DNA from: Coniferiporia sulphurascens
Lineage: Eukaryota; Basidiomycota; Agaricomycetes; Hymenochaetales; Hymenochaetaceae
NCBI GenBank assembly: GCA_002794785.1
Contig: NBBA01000009.1
Coordinates: 310,001 to 374,000, forward strand
DNA length: 64,000 nucleotides
Reading direction: 5' to 3'
Within the stretch, counting starts at the first letter, position 1. The number at the start of each line of letters is the position of its first letter. This document shows, one piece after another, positions 58,572-64,000 of this stretch. The notes below the pieces were generated by a model. That model saw nothing but the letters and a program-made list of their open reading frames with translations. It did not search any database and had not been told where the DNA came from. The position numbers and the translations under genes are program-made.

Positions 58572-59822
58572 TGGCTCCGCGCTTAGGTAGCGGACAGAAG
58601 TGAACAGCTTCGGCTTCCGGATGGGATATGTGGATAGGGCTATTGCAACTTCGAACTGGCGCTCGTGAATACATTAGACATTTCGTGATCCAGGCATGTA
58701 CTAGTCTTTGTCAAGGGTGCGCGCGGTGTTAGGCTTATTTTTTTTTTGCTTCAGCTTCGCATGCGCAGTAAATACGCCGACTGCAGGCTTCTTCCTCGTT
58801 CCGTCTAGTCGCGTCTCGTCTCGTAATAATGCGCCTTCCGCTTCTGCTTCGTGCTTCTATCTGTGTACTTTTGAATGCATGTGTCCAGTTCCACGCCTGC
58901 CCGCTATCTGAAACATCCTGCCGTACTTATCCCGCGTTCGGTACGCCGACCAGGCGATTACGGGTTTGCGCGATCTCAGAGCCAAACGGGCCCTGTGTCA
59001 GTGGTTGCCCGGCCGTAGCGATAATTTTTTTTTACTACGCACACTCATCTTCCGAGTCTGCGGCCGGCGCCTCTGCGCGCAAGTCTCGCCGAGCCGGCGT
59101 TAACTCGGCAAGTCAAATTAGTGCCGTCAGGGTCCAAGGAGCGGATGACCATTGACCCCCCTCTCTCCGGATTCGGCGAATATCCATAATTGGATTGGAA
59201 ACAGCCTCGGAAGACAACAAGAAAAAAAAAAACTCGGCGAAAGCGAAGAAACAAAGAAATCAGCGGGTCATCTGAGCGTGCGGAAGAACTGGGAGGAGAG
59301 GAGGGGGGGAACCGACGCGCAATAGAGATAAGCAAAATGAATACGACGCCCACACATACGTACGTACCATCAAGTGGCTCGTTTAAATTCGGCCGTTTGG
59401 ACTAAAACCGTTGCGGTGAAAAGCAAACTTGAAGGAGCAACCCGGGGCCGACTTTATTGACTGACTACCGGGAGAGCAACAAAGTTTTGGGACGAAACAA
59501 CCGACCGAATTCGTTCGTAAGAGTAAATTAATAATAATGTTTTTGCGGGCGTCTGAGGCCGCGTCGCATTCTCCTTCCAGACAAAGGTCACACCATCCCC
59601 GGAGAATCGGGTATGTAGATATTTGGAGTGCCCCTTTGGCCAGCAGGCACCAGGGACCCCTCAAACTCTTTCACTGTCTCAGTATTAGCACGCCCCGCCC
59701 CACTGGCGCCGCGCGCGTATACTATTACTTCCTGAAGCGGTGCCCACTCTTCTGATACCGGGGCCGAATGAGTGAGTAGGTGGGTGTAAGTGGAGTCTGT
59801 GCTGCTGGCGGTTCCGCCAAAG
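58572..59822. other. Intergenic region without a recognisable gene
   Basis: 1.25 kb between convergent genes. Several homopolymer T and A runs (58739-58748, 59027-59034, 59222-59231). Short open frames show no domain, and none could be spliced to a neighbour. Confidence 0.4.
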
Positions 59823-60450
59823 CTATGGCGACTGCGGCTTCGGCGTGCACTCGATATGAGTCTGCGCAGGGTCAAAGGGCAGTGCGCAGAAGAAGCCGCT
59901 GTCCTGCGGATTAGAGATGATTCAGCTCTCATCATCATCATTTTGTTTTCTTGATAGGGAGGACAGTGAAATTAGGAACACGTAGAAGGAGATCATGGAA
60001 CAAGGCACAGGATGGGGAAGGCGATAGCCGTAGAAGGAAGGAGGACGCATGAGGGTGACGGGGTGCGGTAGCAGTCGAGAGAACAGAATCCGAGCGAGAA
60101 AGAGGCCGAAACGGGCGGTCCCAACGTACCTGCATAGCGCGGAAGAGCTTCGTGCTCTGCATCTGAATCTGGCGGATACAAATGCGATACGATGCGAATC
60201 AGGCGGCGAGCGGAGGGCGGCGAATCGAGCAAAAACGAACCATTATGCACTCCCTGCGGCGGTCGCCTTCCAGTTCGCGGCACAGCTCGGACTGCGGCGC
60301 GTCGCGTTCGCTGTCGAATGTGTACTTTGAGTTTGGCGCCTTCTATATGGGACTAGTGTGTATTAGCTCGACGCGGCTACGGCGTACGCAACGTACCGCG
60401 AGGAACTGCTTGAGGGTATCGTCTGCGGCTGTGGGCTGTTTTGCGGGCAT
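59823..60450 (-). CDS. Small protein (91 residues) of unknown function
   Basis: Four short exons (60397-60450, 60241-60342, 60130-60168, 59823-59903) all join in phase 0 to 91 residues, starting MPAKQPTAADDTLKQFLA. Landmarks are KYTFDSERDAPQSELCRELE, GDRRRECIMIQMQS and the C-terminal FFCALPFDPAQTHIECTPKP. It has four cysteines, no signal peptide and no transmembrane segment. The donors (GTACGT, GTTCGT, GTACGT) are typical of this genome. The last intron is 226 bases, long for this locus, so the final exon is the least sure part. The paired cysteines recall small mitochondrial twin-Cys proteins, but spacing does not fit a standard CX9C motif. No family recognised. Confidence 0.5.
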
Positions 60451-61086
60451 GTCTGTGTCTCCGCTGTGGTATATTCTGCAAAAGAGTTTGTTTGCAAGGG
60501 ACATGGCGCCTGTGGCGAGTGGCGGACGATGACGACACGGGAGTTGATAGGCGGACGCTTATATCAGGCGCTTATGTGATCGGCAATTGGCAGACTCTAA
60601 TGCATCGCGCATATAATCAACTAAAACATGTACTAGCAACAGTTTATACGCGGGAATCGACACGTCACGGGAATGTCCGGGCGCAGTCCGCACGGCAGCC
60701 TGAGCTGACTCGGGTCTCCCTGGGTGTGGGCCACGAATAGCCAAACTGCGCGCTCTACATCTTCCGCCCTCTTCCCAGCCCCTTCTACCGTCTTCCCTCG
60801 GGTCCCGGCTATATGCGAGCCCCATGTCCGCTAAGGCAGGGTAGAAGCTGTACCGCAGCCGCGCGTGCGAACAACGCCGGGTCGCGTCCAAAGAAGCATA
60901 TCGCCTCTCGCGTTCCATACTTCCGCGCGGGGAACAAGGGGGGAGGATGTAAAGGGGAGTCCCAGGCGACCGGATATCAATATACACATCCAACGAGTAT
61001 CCACTGCGGGGACAACACGAAAGGCACGGGTATCGCATTTAGATGATCCTGATCGCTTTTTCCAGCACGTTTGCCGCGGTGTCGTA
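60451..61086. other. Intergenic region
   Basis: 636 bases upstream of the small gene and downstream of the next minus-strand gene. An ATATAA-like element appears near 60611. The open frame across it (60559-61038, minus) shows no family features and was not called. Confidence 0.35.
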
Positions 61087-61850
61087 TCATTGCCAGCCAG
61101 ACTGCATCCATCCCATCATCAGCGGCATCTGTCCAAAATGCATGAGCTGCGGCATCATATGCGAGTCGCCGTCGCCAATGAACACCGCTGGCTCCACGCG
61201 CCTCGCCCTGCCTGCTGCTGCCGCGGTCCCCAGACCCATTTCCATATCTAACGTGACCTTTCTGCGCTTCTTTGCTATCACCGGCAGCGGCCGGCACTCT
61301 GCATCCACGGGCGGCGGTGCGCAGCGCTTGCGCGGATTCGGGTTCTCCGCATAGCGCGCGGGCGGTGAGTCGTCCGACTCTGACTCGGAGTCGGAGAACC
61401 TGCGGCGGCTGTGGGTGTACGGCGGGAAGGACAGATCCTCGTCCTCGTCCGGGAGAAAGTCGAACTGGAGAAAGGCGGGCGGGGTGAACGGAAGCGGCCG
61501 TGGAGCGACGAGTGGCACGTCGCAGACGGCGGTGACGTTTGTGCCACTGTCATGGGACGGAGTTATGCAAGCATCGTGTAGAGACGCGGGGGAAGAGTCC
61601 GGCGTTTTGGAGTCTGCGGGGGCGGGCTAATGAGCTTGTGAAAGGCAGATTGAGTGGACGGTCACGTACGGTCTAGCTCGGGGGGAGTGAGAGAGGGCAC
61701 ATCGAACCACATGGAGGGCCAGGAGAAAGACTCGAGTGGCATATTGCTGCCCGGCGACGACCAGTGGCCGTGGGTCTGTGCGGCGAAGGGCGGCTGGCCG
61801 GCGGGCGGGACGCGTATAGAGTAGTAGGAAGAGGAGCGCTGGCAGTACAT
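61087..61850 (-). CDS. Protein of unknown function, low complexity with nuclear-localisation-like motif
   Basis: Exons 61670-61850 and 61087-61613 give 235 residues (donor GTACGT; acceptor set at CCCGCAG because it is the one that keeps frame). The N-terminus is Ser/Tyr/Pro-rich (YCQRSSSYYSIRVPPAGQPP). The middle has an acidic stretch (FDFLPDEDEDLSFPPY) and a Ser/Asp/Glu run (FSDSESESDDSPP). VIAKKRRKVTLDMEMG looks like a monopartite nuclear-localisation signal. The end is Met-rich (HMMPQLMHFGQMPLMMGW). The whole is probably disordered; a small transcriptional regulator is a guess. No domain recognised. Confidence 0.65.
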
Positions 61851-62288
61851 ATCAGTGGAGGGTACGAGTTTGGTGGGGGAGCGGAAGAGTGGGAAGGGAG
61901 GGAAGGGGCATGTTATATAGAAAGAGACGACGCGGGGCTAATAAGATTGAATCTGAGGAAAGGGAAGGAGAAAATGGAGGCGGCAGGGAAATCAAAGAGG
62001 AACTAGATTCGGTTTCGGGTTCGGAATCGTCTCAGCCTCGCGTCTTCTTCGCTGCGCCACACATTACAACGAACAAATCAGCTGGACCGCTTCTCCTTTG
62101 CTCGCTTTTTTCTCGAGATTTGTCTATTTCAGGTCAGGCCCGCACGCCAGGCCCGAGCGCGAGGTTGCAGCACGCGATCTAATTAGTGAAGTGGCAGATA
62201 GAATCGTGCCCTTTTGCCTTTTACGGCCACGCCACATTGCCCCTCTACTCTGTACTCTTCAGGCTGTCCTAGCCATACAGCCATCCAC
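61851..62288. promoter_or_regulatory. Divergent region upstream of mL49
   Basis: 438 bases between the divergent starts of the unknown gene and the mL49 gene. Pyrimidine-rich near 62035-62110. TTATATAG lies at about 61914. No gene. Confidence 0.4.
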
Positions 62289-62732
62289 ATGGCCTCCTTT
62301 TTCGCAAGCCGTCTTCCGCAGTCAATCCCACTGTTCCCGGTCCTGCGTTCTCGCTCGTACGCATCGCTCACACACCCGCCATCCGGCCCCTCAAAGCAGG
62401 TCACGTACAAGTACTTTGTCCCCCGCAATTCCCGCGGGTCTCTTCCCGTCTATTCCGACATCCGCAACGGCGGCACACGCCATCTCGTCCTCGTCAAGAA
62501 CATTCGTGGCAGCGCCAACGTAAGCTCTTTCTTCGTCCCCAATTTCAATTTCCCTCATTCGCATCCGCCTCGCCAGACGTTGCGCGACGACCTCGCTTCC
62601 TCGCTTTTCGAATCCGGCTCTCCAGACGCGGCGCGCCTAAAAACCCATATCGTCCGCACTGATACCCTCGTGATCTCGGGTGGCCGTTGGAAGCTTCGCG
62701 TCATGGACTGGCTGCGTTCTAGGGGTTTCTAA
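62289..62732 (+). CDS. IMG2: Mitochondrial large-subunit ribosomal protein mL49 (Img2)
   Basis: Exons 62289-62519 and 62577-62732 give 128 residues. The N-terminus MASFFASRLPQSIPLFPVLR is a good mitochondrial presequence. The mature domain has TYKYFVPRNSRGSLPVYSDI, GGTRHLVLVKNIRG and, after the intron, TLRDDLASSLF followed by VISGGRWKLRVMDWLRSRGF. The RN-S-G-LPVY...R-G-T motif and the final W-x-x-x-x-GF are the mL49/Img2 signature. The single intron (57 bases) is canonical. Confidence 0.94.
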   Translation: MASFFASRLPQSIPLFPVLRSRSYASLTHPPSGPSKQVTYKYFVPRNSRGSLPVYSDIRNGGTRHLVLVKNIRGSANVSSFFVPNFNFPHSHPPRQTLRDDLASSLFESGSPDAARLKTHIVRTDTLVISGGRWKLRVMDWLRSRGF

Positions 62733-63807
62733 CATCTGCCAGCGTGTTTCTTTGTACATACTTCTTAGTGCTCCCATACCATCCCAATTTTATCCAAGGC
62801 CATGTTGTGCCCAGACGGTCACCCGGCATATCAAATCGGGCTGTGTTTATGATGTCTGTTGCTCCATGACGGAACTGATCCTCCGTCTGCTATGCGACGC
62901 GGCCTTGTCGGTGCGGCAGAGAGCTCACACCACTCGGGCGATACCCCTTTCTGGTCATGCACACAACACCTGTTGCCCCCTTATTCCCCATCCTCGACTT
63001 CGTCCGGCAAAAACAGCCCACGCCCAGTGTATCCAGTGAGCAAGCGCCATAAATGTGTAATTACACGAAGCCCATCCACAAAAACTCCGTGACGAATAGT
63101 GTGCATCTGAAGTGAGGCTTGATCGATTCTCCATTACATACCACGCCGCTTGGCTCCCTCCGGTCTATATACGCCTCACCCGGTCGTGGTGGGACACGGT
63201 CGACCTTCTGGCGAAACCATATTCCCACTCAGGATCGGTTCTGCAAGCGCGTTTCGCAGCTATTAATTGTCGTATCACTACTGGCTATCCACGCTTTGCT
63301 ATCACTACCAGCCCCTCCTTGTTCCCGTTTTACACTCGATCATTTCTTTAGGGCCTTCACTGCGTTTCCCGAGTTTGGGTACTACACAATAGATGGCCGG
63401 TGTGCCCTTGTCCAAGGACTATATGAACATGAAACATGTCTCCAAGCAACGTTGGTCGGGATAGAACATTATTCTGCTTCGAACCATTCAGCACACATTG
63501 CACACGGCTTGCATGCAGAGAATGGTTACGTTATCCCTGAACATTAATATAATTTAAACAGAACAGCGCCCCATGATCACCGACAATTAGTGACTGCATA
63601 AAATAGAAACGATGCTCTTGTTTATAAAGAAACAAACACCCTCAAAAAAGAAAAGAAAAAGTAAAAAGGCGAAAAAATGCAGGACGCGCTAAACGGGATC
63701 ACGTGCACTGTGCGTGACGTTCAGCCACTCGCCTCGCGTTCGCCTCGTTCGTTCGGCTTTGTCCGAAAACACAACCCGCCAAGTTGAACTACGACGACCG
63801 CCTCCGA
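62733..63807. other. Intergenic region
   Basis: 1.07 kb between co-oriented genes. A 142-codon open frame at 63119-63547 has no recognisable features. Near the 3' end are CACGTG (63700-63705) and TGACGT (63715-63720), 100 and 90 bases before the next ATG; they are likely promoter elements. Confidence 0.4.
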
Positions 63808-64000
63808 ATGTCGTCCGCGAGGAAGGAAAACACGCCGACCCCGTCCAGGCAAGGGGGCTCGATGGACAACACCGAGTTCGACAGGATATTCGGCTCGCCA
63901 TCATCGGTAGCACTTCTCACAGCGGAGGGAGACAGGCCACAGCTCATGCTGAGCCCGCCTCCAGAGGAAGAACTGAGATACATGAGGCGCTCTGTACGTA
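63808..64000 (+). CDS. Truncated gene, first exon only
   Basis: Open frame from ATG 63808 to 63993, followed by a GTACGT donor, so the window ends inside the first intron. The 62 residues (MSSARKENTPTPSRQGGSM, TEFDRIFGSPSSVALLTAEG, then PPPEEELRYMRRS) are polar and probably disordered. This short segment is not enough to name the family. The CACGTG/TGACGT promoter pattern resembles other genes here. Confidence 0.6.
   Translation, partial: MSSARKENTPTPSRQGGSMDNTEFDRIFGSPSSVALLTAEGDRPQLMLSPPPEEELRYMRRSVR

Noticed and set aside
60559..61038. 159-codon open frame on the minus strand
   Set aside because: Composition is erratic with many Arg, Cys and Pro, there are no splice partners, and it sits in the promoter gap.
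63119..63547. 142-codon open frame on the plus strand
   Set aside because: No domain, signal or homologous pattern recognised; start context and splice signals are weak.
1..64000. Secondary-metabolite cluster, transposon or CRISPR array
   Set aside because: No synthase, transposase, terminal repeats or spaced direct repeats were seen; neighbours are unrelated housekeeping genes.

Overview
The window is nuclear DNA of a filamentous basidiomycete fungus, most likely an agaricomycete (mushroom-forming class). Genes are dense and sit on both strands. They are cut by many very short introns (about 45-70 bases) with donors such as GTACGT, GTGCGT and GTGAGT. Several proteins are typical of that class, including a PriA-like cysteine-rich secreted protein. 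No mobile element, virus, CRISPR array or secondary-metabolite cluster was recognised. All exon models were built by eye from splice signals, reading-frame continuity and remembered protein-family motifs; no search was run.

Layout. 1-444: last exons of an Hrq1/MrfA-type DNA helicase. 445-3321: a 2.9 kb stretch without a recognisable gene. 3322-8811: HSP20-like protein (-), 3-hydroxyisobutyrate dehydrogenase (+), NAD-dependent epimerase-like protein (+). 9408-10588: cytochrome b561-type membrane protein (+). 10751-16256: 18-exon Gea/GBF1-type ARF exchange factor (-). 16692-20006: proteasome alpha-4 (-) head to head with a ZUP1-type deubiquitinase (+). 20252-23067: LigB/DODA dioxygenase (-) head to head with TFIIH subunit MAT1/Tfb3 (+). 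23451-26975: PKA-like kinase (-) head to head with ribosome-biogenesis factor Ssf1 (+). 27140-29437: holocytochrome c synthase (-) and PriA-like secreted protein (-). 30946-35529: nitronate monooxygenase (+), WD40 protein (-) head to head with an unknown protein (+). 35604-40500: splicing factor Syf1 (-) head to head with the Rab geranylgeranyltransferase alpha subunit (+). 42543-47314: EDC4/Ge-1-like decapping enhancer (+). 48058-56559: single-pass membrane protein (-), glyoxalase II (+), Sft2 (-), SRP receptor alpha (-), tRNA-Asp (+), cyclin L (-). 56920-62732: Arg/Glu/Asp-rich protein (+), two unknown proteins (-), mitochondrial ribosomal protein mL49 (+). 63808 to the end: first exon of a truncated gene (+).

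The genes do not form one pathway. They are mostly housekeeping: Golgi and ER traffic (Gea, Sft2, SRP receptor, RabGGTase), RNA metabolism (Syf1, EDC4, cyclin L, Ssf1, MAT1), protein turnover and mitochondria. The strongest unexplained signals are structural: CACGTG boxes in the short divergent promoters, three inferred GC-AG introns, a coding exon consisting only of the start codon, a 6-base microexon, and several lineage-looking unknown proteins. I see no convincing case for a wholly new biological system.
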